Made by a program: the position numbers and the translations under genes
The notes under the pieces: generated by a model
Database searches by the model: none
What the model was told of the DNA's origin: nothing
What the model saw: only the letters and a program-made list of their open reading frames with translations
Part shown: in pieces, positions 45,634 through 51,316 of the stretch
Position numbering within the stretch: position 1 is the stretch's first letter
Layout: each line of letters begins with the position of its first letter
Origin: Gemmatimonadota bacterium
GTDB taxonomy: Bacteria; Gemmatimonadota; Gemmatimonadetes; Longimicrobiales; Gaopeijiaceae
DNA length: 64,000 nt
Assembly (NCBI GenBank): GCA_028873815.1
Contig: JAPPNN010000049.1
Coordinates: 1-64,000 of the forward strand
Direction of reading: 5' to 3'

Positions 45634-46983
45634 ATGAGTCCTCATCGGTCCCGAGCCAGCCACCGTTCGCTCACGCAGGCGTCCCGCGGCTTCGGCGTGG
45701 CCGTCCTCATGGGGATGTCGAACGTAGCGATGCCGGCCGCCCTGTCCGCCCAGGAACACATCCTGATCCGCGCGGACCGCATGATCGACGGCAAGGGGAA
45801 CCTGATCGAACCCGGGGCGGTCGTCGTTCTGGACGACCGGATTGTCGCGGTGGGCTCCGAGGCGGCCAACATGTCGGGCGACATCCTCGTCGACCTCGGC
45901 GATGCCACCCTCCTTCCCGGCCTGATCGACCTGCACACGCACCTCACCGACAAGGTCGGCACGCACTGGGAGGAGGTCCTGATCACGACCACTCCGGCCC
46001 AGGCCGCGCTCTACGGTGCGGCGAACGCGCTCACCACCCTGCGCGCCGGCTTCACCACCGTCCGCGACATGGGCCCCACCTGGTCCTACACCGACGTGGA
46101 CCTGCGGGACGCCATCGACGCGGGCGTGATTCCCGGGCCGCGCATGCAGGTGGCCGGCAACTACGTCTCGGCCACGGGTGGTGCCGGCGACGCTCGCCAG
46201 TTCTCGATCTACGTGGATGTGCCCACCGTGCGGAACCTCGCCGACGGAGTGGACGCGGTGAGGGCGGCCGTGCGCACCAACCACAAGAACGGCGCCGACT
46301 TCACCAAGATCCTGGCCACCGGTGCGGTGCTGTCGCAGGGGCTGCCGCCCGGGGCGCAGCAGTACTCGGACGAGGAGCTGGCGGTCGCGGTCGAGGAGAC
46401 GAACCGCTGGGGCCGCTTCACCGCCGCGCACGCGCACGGCACCGAGGGGATCAAGGCGGCGATCCGCGCCGGCGTCCGCACCGTCGACCACGGCTCGATG
46501 CTCGACGACGAGGCGATCGCGATGCTGCAGCAGAGCGACCACACCTACTACGTCCCCACGCTGTACGTGGGCGTGATCGTGCCGCGCGACGGGGCGGCTC
46601 TCGGCATTCCCGAACCGCTCATCCAGCGCTCCATTGAGATGATGCGCTACCGCAACGCCACCTTCCGGCGCGCCCTCGAGGCCGGGCTGACGATCGGCTT
46701 CGCCACCGACGCGGGTGTCTTCGAACACGGTCACAACGCCCGCGAGTTCCAGATCCGGGTCGAGATCGGCGAGAGCGAAATGGACGCGATCACCTCGGCG
46801 ACCAGCGTGTCGGCGATGATCATGGGCTGGGAGGCGGACGTGGGTTCGCTGGAGGCGGGGAAGTATGCCGACATCATCGCGGTGCCTGGCAACCCGCTCG
46901 ACGACATCACCGCGCTCGAGCGGGTGACGTGGGTGATGAAGGGCGGCGAAGTCTACCGGTCCGACCCGGCGGAGGGGCGCTAG
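45634..46983 (+). CDS. Exported metal-dependent amidohydrolase
   Basis: 449 aa with a signal peptide (GFGVAVLMGMSNVAMPAALS, ending AQEH). The amidohydrolase fold has DLHTHLTDK (metal-binding HxH), a lysine in ADFTKILATGAV that would be carboxylated, HAHGTEGIKAAIRAG, and ATDAGVFEHGHN with the catalytic aspartate. Closest in style to imidazolonepropionase-like and Xaa-Pro dipeptidase amidohydrolases acting on cyclic amides or dipeptides in the periplasm. It starts ten bases after pdhC, so it is likely cotranscribed despite no obvious link to pyruvate metabolism. The mobile element lies about 90 bases downstream. Confidence 0.85.
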   Translation: MSPHRSRASHRSLTQASRGFGVAVLMGMSNVAMPAALSAQEHILIRADRMIDGKGNLIEPGAVVVLDDRIVAVGSEAANMSGDILVDLGDATLLPGLIDLHTHLTDKVGTHWEEVLITTTPAQAALYGAANALTTLRAGFTTVRDMGPTWSYTDVDLRDAIDAGVIPGPRMQVAGNYVSATGGAGDARQFSIYVDVPTVRNLADGVDAVRAAVRTNHKNGADFTKILATGAVLSQGLPPGAQQYSDEELAVAVEETNRWGRFTAAHAHGTEGIKAAIRAGVRTVDHGSMLDDEAIAMLQQSDHTYYVPTLYVGVIVPRDGAALGIPEPLIQRSIEMMRYRNATFRRALEAGLTIGFATDAGVFEHGHNAREFQIRVEIGESEMDAITSATSVSAMIMGWEADVGSLEAGKYADIIAVPGNPLDDITALERVTWVMKGGEVYRSDPAEGR

Positions 46984-46989
46984 GAGCCC

Positions 46990-47037
46990 GTGGACAAAAT
47001 CCCCCCGGCATTCGAGCGTCGATGCATCCGGGCCGGA
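46990..47037 (-). repeat. Dispersed repeat, inverted module 2 (left of the mobile element)
   Basis: Reverse complement of bases 93-140 of copy A, 47 of 48 positions identical. Match weakly continues outward to about 46986. Its partner module 1 is at 51142-51227 in the same inverted orientation, on the other side of the insertion. Before insertion the two modules were separated by about 80 bases. Confidence 0.8.
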
Positions 47038-47065
47038 CGCTCGGCCTCACCTCGTCGCGCTGTAA

Positions 47066-47073
47066 ATCAAAGT
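47066..47073 (+). repeat. Target site duplication, left (ATCAAAGT)
   Basis: ATCAAAGT directly abuts the left terminal inverted repeat and is repeated exactly at 51090-51097 after the right one. Eight bases is the duplication length known for the IS1595 family. Confidence 0.92.
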
Positions 47074-47097
47074 GGTGATTGTGTACTTGACTCACAC
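47074..47097 (+). repeat. Left terminal inverted repeat
   Basis: 24 bases beginning GGTGATTGTGTACTTGACTC, identical in reverse complement to 51066-51089. It includes TTGACT, which may be the -35 box of an inward promoter. Confidence 0.93.
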
Positions 47098-47115
47098 GGA
47101 ATGAGCCGCTAACTT
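47087..47115 (+). promoter_or_regulatory. Possible inward promoter formed partly by the left end
   Basis: TTGACT (47087-47092, inside the terminal repeat) and TAACTT (47110-47115, just inside the element) are spaced by 17 bases. It would read toward the 109-aa gene and the transposase and would be antisense to the small minus-strand frame at 47118-47291. Confidence 0.45.
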
Positions 47116-47117
47116 CC

Positions 47118-47291
47118 CTAAGTGGATGCGTTATCGGCAGTTCCGTTGTACTCGGCCAAAACACGGTCGGCTTCTTTGAGTACACGCTTGCCGAGCACGG
47201 ATTCCATGATTTCGCGGTCGGTCTTGTCCCCGATGTTTCGGGGCACCTTACGCCGCCGCACGGACTTCTTTCGCTTGGGAGTGTGAGCCAT
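47118..47291 (-). CDS. Small basic protein, 57 aa, hypothetical
   Basis: Reads AHTPKRKKSVRRRKVPRNIG then a helical DREIMESVLGKRVLKEADRV. Basic N-terminus followed by an amphipathic helix, possibly a small DNA- or RNA-binding protein. Its ATG shares a CCATGG palindrome with the ATG of the plus-strand gene at 47290, so the two starts overlap back to back. No ribosome binding site is seen, and a plus-strand promoter may run through it. It may be a real gene or a fortuitous frame. Confidence 0.4.
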   Translation of the reverse strand: MAHTPKRKKSVRRRKVPRNIGDKTDREIMESVLGKRVLKEADRVLAEYNGTADNAST

Positions 47292-47619
47292 GGCTACCAA
47301 CGGTTTCGGGAACGGGCTTGACGCCCTGCTGGGCGATCCCGGCGACACTGACATGCTGGAGAAGTACAACCGGGCGTTGGGAGACGCGATCGCATTACGA
47401 ATCGCCCTCCAACTCCTTCTGCGGAGCGGGACCGTCGCCGGACGGAATGCTGAACAGGTATCTGAGGCCCTCCGCGAATGTAAGGCCCGCTTCAAGCATG
47501 AATGGATCGCCGCTGGCGGCGAGATCCAGCCCTCTTGGACCGTAGCGCGCTATCACTCGTTCGCGGAAACGATGGACGAGATCATCAATGGATTCCGCGC
47601 CGCCGGTCGGAGCGGGTGA
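47290..47619 (+). CDS. Hypothetical protein, 109 aa (element cargo)
   Basis: Mostly helical (TDMLEKYNRALGDAIALRIA, then EQVSEALRECKARFKHEW), no signal peptide or membrane segment, function unknown. GGGAG lies eight bases before the ATG. It ends 16 bases before the transposase start, on the same strand, so the two are probably cotranscribed and it could be an accessory to transposition. I do not recognise a family. Confidence 0.6.
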   Translation: MATNGFGNGLDALLGDPGDTDMLEKYNRALGDAIALRIALQLLLRSGTVAGRNAEQVSEALRECKARFKHEWIAAGGEIQPSWTVARYHSFAETMDEIINGFRAAGRSG

Positions 47620-47635
47620 GGAAAGGGAGTCAGCC

Positions 47636-48526
47636 ATGAAGAACATCAACCTCGTTTCGCTGTTGGACCGTTACAACACGGATGATAGGTGCCGGGACGC
47701 CTTGGAGGCAATTCGGTGGCCGTCCGGCGTGGCTTGTCCGCGGTGCGGCGACATGGACGTATCCGAGATCACCACGCGCAACGTGTGGGCGTGCGCGTCG
47801 TGCGACTACCGCTTCAGCGTGACGGTCGGAACGATCATGCACCGCAGCCACCTGCCGCTACGCAAGTGGTTCCTCGCGATCTACCTGATGTGCGAGTCCA
47901 AGAAGGGCATGAGCGCCAACCAGCTCAAGCGTAGTCTCGGGGTCCAGTACAAGACGGCGTGGCACCTCTGCCACCGGATCCGCGAGGCGATGGGCAACGA
48001 CCCGTTTACCGGCCCTACCCTCGTCGGCATCGTCGAAATGGACCAGACGCTGATCGGCGGGAAGGCCAAGGGGAAGGACTGGCGGGACAACAAGCATTGG
48101 GTCGCCGGTGCTATCGAGCGGGGCGGGAGGGTTCGGCTGGAACGGATCCCCGACATCAGGAAGGGCACGATCCACGACTTCGTGAAGCGCACCATCAGCG
48201 ACGAGGCCGAGGCGATCTACACCGACGAGTTGCGGTCCCACGTCGGGCTTGAGACAGACACGAGGCGTCACGAGAGCGTCAACCACAGCGCCGAGGAGTG
48301 GGTGGTCGGCGATGTCCACACGAACAGCGTGGAAGGCGTCTGGAGCCTGTTCAAGCGGTCCATCGTGGGTAGCTTCCACAAGATGTCGGTCAAGCACATG
48401 GACCGTTACCTGGAGGAACTCGAGTGGCGGTTCAACAACCGCGACAACCCCTACATCTTTCGCGACGCGCTCCGGCGCATCATGCGGACCAGCCCGCTTG
48501 AGTACCGGACGCTGATCGCGAACTGA
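47636..48526 (+). CDS. IS1595 family transposase (ISXO2-like)
   Basis: 296 aa, normal length for the family. An N-terminal zinc ribbon has CPRCGD and CASC (about residues 34-55), followed by HRSHLPLRKWFLAIYLMCES and the helix-turn-helix GMSANQLKRSLGVQYKTAWH. The DDE-type catalytic core (about 130-260) has IVEMDQTLIGGK, IYTDEL and HTNSVEGVWSLFKRSIVGSF. It cuts and joins the element ends. The ATG at 47636 has AAGGGAG upstream. No frameshift or stop interrupts it. Confidence 0.93.
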   Translation: MKNINLVSLLDRYNTDDRCRDALEAIRWPSGVACPRCGDMDVSEITTRNVWACASCDYRFSVTVGTIMHRSHLPLRKWFLAIYLMCESKKGMSANQLKRSLGVQYKTAWHLCHRIREAMGNDPFTGPTLVGIVEMDQTLIGGKAKGKDWRDNKHWVAGAIERGGRVRLERIPDIRKGTIHDFVKRTISDEAEAIYTDELRSHVGLETDTRRHESVNHSAEEWVVGDVHTNSVEGVWSLFKRSIVGSFHKMSVKHMDRYLEELEWRFNNRDNPYIFRDALRRIMRTSPLEYRTLIAN

Positions 48527-48551
48527 TCCCGCGTCCACCATCAGCACCCCG

Positions 48552-48585
48552 AGGCCGGGGGCGTGTCGAAGCGCTCCCGGCCTTT
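48552..48585 (+). terminator. Intrinsic terminator after the transposase
   Basis: AGGCCGGG (48552-48559) pairs with CCCGGCCT (48576-48583), then TTT and C. It lies 26 bases after the transposase stop. Confidence 0.65.
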
Positions 48586-48638
48586 CCCATGGCATCCGGC
48601 CTACGGGTATCCCCATGCTGCCCAAAGGAGGCAGACCC

Positions 48639-48842
48639 ATGTCCAAGCGCTTGCCACCCCCCGAAAAGGCCCTTGCCGTCCTATTGCGCGGCATCAGCGG
48701 TCCTGTCCCGAGGACCAAGACCGAGATGAAGGAATCGGACAGGGCGTTCAAGGAGGAACTCAAGGAGTTGTTCAGGCCATCTGACGACGCCAGCGCCCCC
48801 CCCGAAATGCACGGCCACGATTTCGGGAAACATCTGGCCTAG
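48639..48842 (+). CDS. Hypothetical protein, 67 aa (element cargo)
   Basis: A near-perfect AAAGGAGG lies about seven bases before the ATG at 48639, much stronger than most host gene sites. The protein opens SKRLPPPEKALAVLLRGISG and continues with a charged helix (EMKESDRAFKEELKELFRPS). No membrane segment. Its stop overlaps that of the convergent 110-aa gene by three bases. Function unknown. Confidence 0.6.
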   Translation: MSKRLPPPEKALAVLLRGISGPVPRTKTEMKESDRAFKEELKELFRPSDDASAPPEMHGHDFGKHLA

Positions 48843-49171
48843 TCCAGATCAACTAGCCATTCGGCGCACCTGCGAGTCTCGTCCATCGCCGCATCCAAGC
48901 GCGTGTAGCGGGACGTCGGGGGCAATATTTCCTCCAACCCCCGAACCAGCGTCCAAAGCCAACTCACGAGTTCCGCCTTGGCGGATTCACTCAAATGGCT
49001 ACAGGCGGTTTCCAGCACGAAACACCGGGTACGAGATTCAGCGTAGTACGCGCCCAGTGCTTCGTCCTTGTCCAGAAAGCGTTCCGTCGGGTTGCTGAAG
49101 TGTTCCATCGGGATCGGGCCGGAAACAAACCCGGCCAGCATTTCAGCGGTGGGATGATCGTCGTTCGACAT
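48839..49171 (-). CDS. Hypothetical protein, 110 aa (element cargo)
   Basis: AGGAG lies about eight bases before the ATG. The acidic, helical protein contains EHFSNPTERFLDKDEALGAY and ETACSHLSESAKAELVSWLW and ends ETRRCAEWLVDLD. No signal or membrane segment; not recognised. It lies downstream of the lipoprotein gene on the same strand but two hairpins separate them. Confidence 0.6.
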   Translation of the reverse strand: MSNDDHPTAEMLAGFVSGPIPMEHFSNPTERFLDKDEALGAYYAESRTRCFVLETACSHLSESAKAELVSWLWTLVRGLEEILPPTSRYTRLDAAMDETRRCAEWLVDLD

Positions 49172-49201
49172 TTCTTGCTCCTGTTTGGAATGTCGGGCGT
49201 A

Positions 49202-49236
49202 GGCGGGTGGCCCGGGGTCAGAGCCGGGCGCCCGCC
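49202..49236 (-). other. Strong hairpin upstream of the 110-aa gene
   Basis: GGCGGG/CCCGCC (49202-49207 with 49231-49236) and GCCCGG/CCGGGC (49210-49215 with 49224-49229) stack into one long stem. It lies about 30 bases upstream of the minus-strand start at 49171. It could be a terminator for the lipoprotein transcript or a leader structure. Confidence 0.5.
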
Positions 49237-49304
49237 GCTTGTAGGTGGGATCGTGGGCTGTCAGAGGCTCACGGTCCCTTTGGGGGTGGCCGTTAGACTA
49301 CTCG

Positions 49305-49337
49305 CCCCCGTCCCTGAACAGCAACAGGGACCGGGGG
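49305..49337 (-). terminator. Hairpin just after the lipoprotein gene
   Basis: CCCC-GTCCCTG (from 49305) pairs with CAGGGAC-CGGGG (to 49337) with one bulged base and an eight-base loop. It begins nine bases beyond the stop at 49346. No long T-run follows. Confidence 0.45.
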
Positions 49338-49345
49338 GCTGTCTC

Positions 49346-50017
49346 TCAGCAATCGGTGGTGGTCATCCACACGGTATCGCTGAACATCGCGTCGAGCGGA
49401 AAGGATCCGCTTCCGCTCCTGTGCAGTAGCCGGTAGCCGTACCACGACGTGCCGCAGCCGATGACGCGCGGGGCGTGCGATCGCTCGATGTTGCGCCACG
49501 GGGCGGGGATGAACTCGACCTTGGTGGTGTCCCAGAAGTGCTGCCAGCGGACGAGCCCGAAGCAACTGCTCACCGTGAGGACGAGTCGGCCGCCGACCGC
49601 GTTGGTGTCGCCGGTGGTGCAACCGGAGAGGTTCGCGGTCACCGCGTCCACTGCGGCCTGGCCGATGACGATGAACCCGGCGCGCTCCATTTCGGCGCAG
49701 TCGGGAAAGCCCGCCCCGGGTTCCCGGTCGCACCTGATGATCCAAGGCTCGTTTTCCGACCGGGTGTAGGTGACGTGCACGCCGGGCGTTCCTGCGTATT
49801 GGGACGGCCGCGACAGGCCGCTCTCGTTGTGGAGCCAGTCGCCCCGCCTCACGGCGAAGGAATCGGGCGACAGCGCGATCGCCGGCACGGCGGCATACTC
49901 GATCGCGGGATGGGTTTCGGTCATGATCTCGGGCTCGCAAGCCGCGAGGACGAGGCAAAGGGCGATGAGGAGCGCGGCGAGCAGGGACACGGGGACGATA
50001 CGGGGTGTGATGCTCAT
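49346..50017 (-). CDS. Lipoprotein, hypothetical (element cargo)
   Basis: 223 aa. AGGAGG lies six bases before the ATG at 50017, a very strong site. The signal is RIVPVSLLAALLIALCLVLA followed by the lipobox cysteine (LAAC). The mature part is beta-rich with several further cysteines (RCDREPGAGFPDCAEMERAG, LSGCTTGD, SSCFGLVRW, VIGCGTSW, TTTDC) that could form disulfides, consistent with an extracytoplasmic domain. No known family. Such a protein on a small transposon is unexpected; surface exclusion or immunity roles are speculation. Confidence 0.65.
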   Translation of the reverse strand: MSITPRIVPVSLLAALLIALCLVLAACEPEIMTETHPAIEYAAVPAIALSPDSFAVRRGDWLHNESGLSRPSQYAGTPGVHVTYTRSENEPWIIRCDREPGAGFPDCAEMERAGFIVIGQAAVDAVTANLSGCTTGDTNAVGGRLVLTVSSCFGLVRWQHFWDTTKVEFIPAPWRNIERSHAPRVIGCGTSWYGYRLLHRSGSGSFPLDAMFSDTVWMTTTDC

Positions 50018-50353
50018 GGGGGGACCTCCTCCACACTTGGGACGATTCCCCGGCTTCCAGACGTGGAGCCGGGCCGTTGTCACCAATCAGTGGAGGAAAT
50101 GCTCCGACGGCCCCGCCTATTCACCCCTGGAGCGCGGCGCGGGAGCTACCCGCGTGTTCCGGCCCCGTAACGGAGCTGTTGTGTTCAGCGAGCGACCCGA
50201 CATAAGGGCCTCGCACTGATTGATGACCCGGAGACGGTACGCACCTGCGGCGAACACCGCAAGGGAAAGAGGGCCGCGCACCACGCCCCGAGCTACTTGG
50301 CGCACACCAACCGAGTCTCTTTGACTCACAGAAAGGAGGCAGTATCATGCAGC
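50018..50353. other. Gene-free stretch inside the element
   Basis: A hairpin with arms CCGGCT/AGCCGG lies at about 50051-50074. At the right end TTGACTCACA (50321-50330) repeats ten bases of the terminal inverted repeat, and TATCAT follows TTGACT after 16 bases (50343-50348). AAAGGAGG sits at 50332-50339. No convincing gene was seen on either strand. Confidence 0.5.
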
Positions 50354-51031
50354 ATGACCAAAAAACGAAAGCTGTTGGTTGGGGCGAAGGTGACCAACTG
50401 GGCTGCCAGCATTCCCGGCACGATCAAGGACTGGAAGGACATCGTGGCCGCTGTCCGCGAGAAGCTGTTCTCTGGGGCGATAGGCTTGTTGGTCGCCCCC
50501 GTAGCAGCATTCTTCACGTTCGTGGTGGCCGTCATGGGTAGCTGGGCGTGGTGGGAGGTGGTGATATTCGTCGTCCTGTGGGTGTGGGCGGCGTGCGCGC
50601 TGTGGTTCGGCTTTGACGCATGGTGGCAGAAGCGGACCACGACAACGCGGGACTTGGAGACCCACAGCCTCGACGGTTGGGGCGACATCCTGCCGGACAT
50701 GGAGCGGCTTGCGGAGAGGCTTCAGGCCGAACGCTTGGACAGGACCGGCGAGGATACGGTTCTGCTGAACCGGAACCGATTGAAGCTGGCGGGGATCGCG
50801 AAGCGGTTGGACGAGCGGGAGATCCCGCGCCCCGATCTGTGGCCCCAGCATGGCGAGACCAAGGAGTGGGAAACGTTTCTGTGGGGCTTCGTCCAGCGCG
50901 TGAACGCGAGCGAAGCCACCACGCTACCCACCCTCCATCAGGACGTGCGGGAGGCGCTCGAACAGCACCGCGAAGCATGGGACCCCGACAACCTTCTACG
51001 GCGCTACCAAGAGGAACAGGAACCCGAATGA
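50354..51031 (+). CDS. Two-helix membrane protein, hypothetical (element cargo)
   Basis: 225 aa. After a basic N-terminus (TKKRKLLVGAKVTNWAAS) come two closely spaced membrane helices at about 40-62 (AIGLLVAPVAAFFTFVVAVM) and 67-87 (VVIFVVLWVWAACALWFGF), then a hydrophilic, helical cytoplasmic domain of about 135 residues (GDILPDMERLAERLQAER, REALEQHREAWDPDN). The AAAGGAGG is 14 bases from this ATG and seven from an out-of-frame ATG at 50347, so the true start is uncertain. Family unknown. The two-helix plus soluble-domain layout resembles membrane effectors of some defence systems, but no motif proves it. Confidence 0.6.
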   Translation: MTKKRKLLVGAKVTNWAASIPGTIKDWKDIVAAVREKLFSGAIGLLVAPVAAFFTFVVAVMGSWAWWEVVIFVVLWVWAACALWFGFDAWWQKRTTTTRDLETHSLDGWGDILPDMERLAERLQAERLDRTGEDTVLLNRNRLKLAGIAKRLDEREIPRPDLWPQHGETKEWETFLWGFVQRVNASEATTLPTLHQDVREALEQHREAWDPDNLLRRYQEEQEPE

Positions 51032-51065
51032 GAGGCTACCGAATCCCCCGAAAACCAGCTATCTT

Positions 51066-51089
51066 GTGTGAGTCAAGTACACAATCACC
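51066..51089 (-). repeat. Right terminal inverted repeat
   Basis: Perfect inverted copy (24 of 24) of 47074-47097. It ends the IS1595-type element and is directly followed by the target duplication. Confidence 0.93.
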
Positions 51090-51097
51090 ATCAAAGT
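51090..51097 (+). repeat. Target site duplication, right (ATCAAAGT)
   Basis: Exact repeat of 47066-47073. Joining the left flank to this copy rebuilds the palindrome GTAAATCAAAGTTTAC. Confidence 0.92.
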
Positions 51098-51125
51098 TTA
51101 CACAATGTCATGTTTACTTTACGAT
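51097..51125 (+). promoter_or_regulatory. Probable lpdA promoter abutting the mobile element
   Basis: TTTACA (51097-51102) and TACGAT (51120-51125) are spaced by 17 bases. The first T is the last base of the target duplication. The spacer contains AATGTCAT, also present in the matching block upstream of the SDR gene (56312-56351). The leader to lpdA would be about 185 bases and would include the inverted repeat module. In the uninterrupted site a 16-bp palindrome overlapped the -35 region. Confidence 0.55.
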
Positions 51126-51141
51126 TGGGGTGTCGGGGCCG

Positions 51142-51227
51142 CGCTCTGCGTTGCTCCTCGCGCCCGTAGCGCTGCTACTGGCCCTTCGTCGCGCCTTGCC
51201 CGCCCGGCGCCTCGCCGCTCTCGGTGC
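51142..51227 (-). repeat. Dispersed repeat, inverted module 1 (right of the mobile element)
   Basis: Reverse complement of bases 1-86 with 84 of 86 positions identical. It lies in the 5' leader of lpdA. The remaining gap to lpdA (51228-51316) has TTTCCACGGGCTGCC (51268-51282), related to the end of module 2. Confidence 0.85.
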
Positions 51228-51316
51228 TCGGGCGGCTTTATCCACGGACTCCTAGGTTAGCTTTCCACGGGCTGCCGACCGCGGTCCCGGAATCACACCC
51301 TGAAGAGAGGTTTCCC

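Larger units (their letters stand above)
47074..51089 (+). mobile_element. IS1595-family element with cargo genes, about 4.0 kb
   Basis: Bounded by perfect 24-bp inverted repeats (47074-47097 and 51066-51089) that begin GGTGATTGTG, and by an exact 8-bp target duplication. It encodes an IS1595/ISXO2-type transposase and up to five further small genes on both strands. Simple IS1595 elements are about 1 kb; this one is four times longer because of cargo. The intact ends, intact transposase and perfect duplication suggest a recent insertion that may still be mobile. It separates lpdA from the rest of the pdh cluster. Confidence 0.92.

Noticed and set aside
50347-50541. Short frame starting at the ATG best placed after AAAGGAGG
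   Set aside because: Its product has no hydrophobic or helical logic, while the alternative frame beginning at 50354 gives a coherent two-helix membrane protein of 225 aa.
47061-51102. Element ends at the outer TGTAAA/TTTACA bases (37-bp imperfect repeats)
   Set aside because: The outer 13 bases are explained better as the flanking palindrome plus the direct repeat ATCAAAGT; with ends at 47074 and 51089 the inverted repeats are perfect and the duplication is exactly 8 bp.
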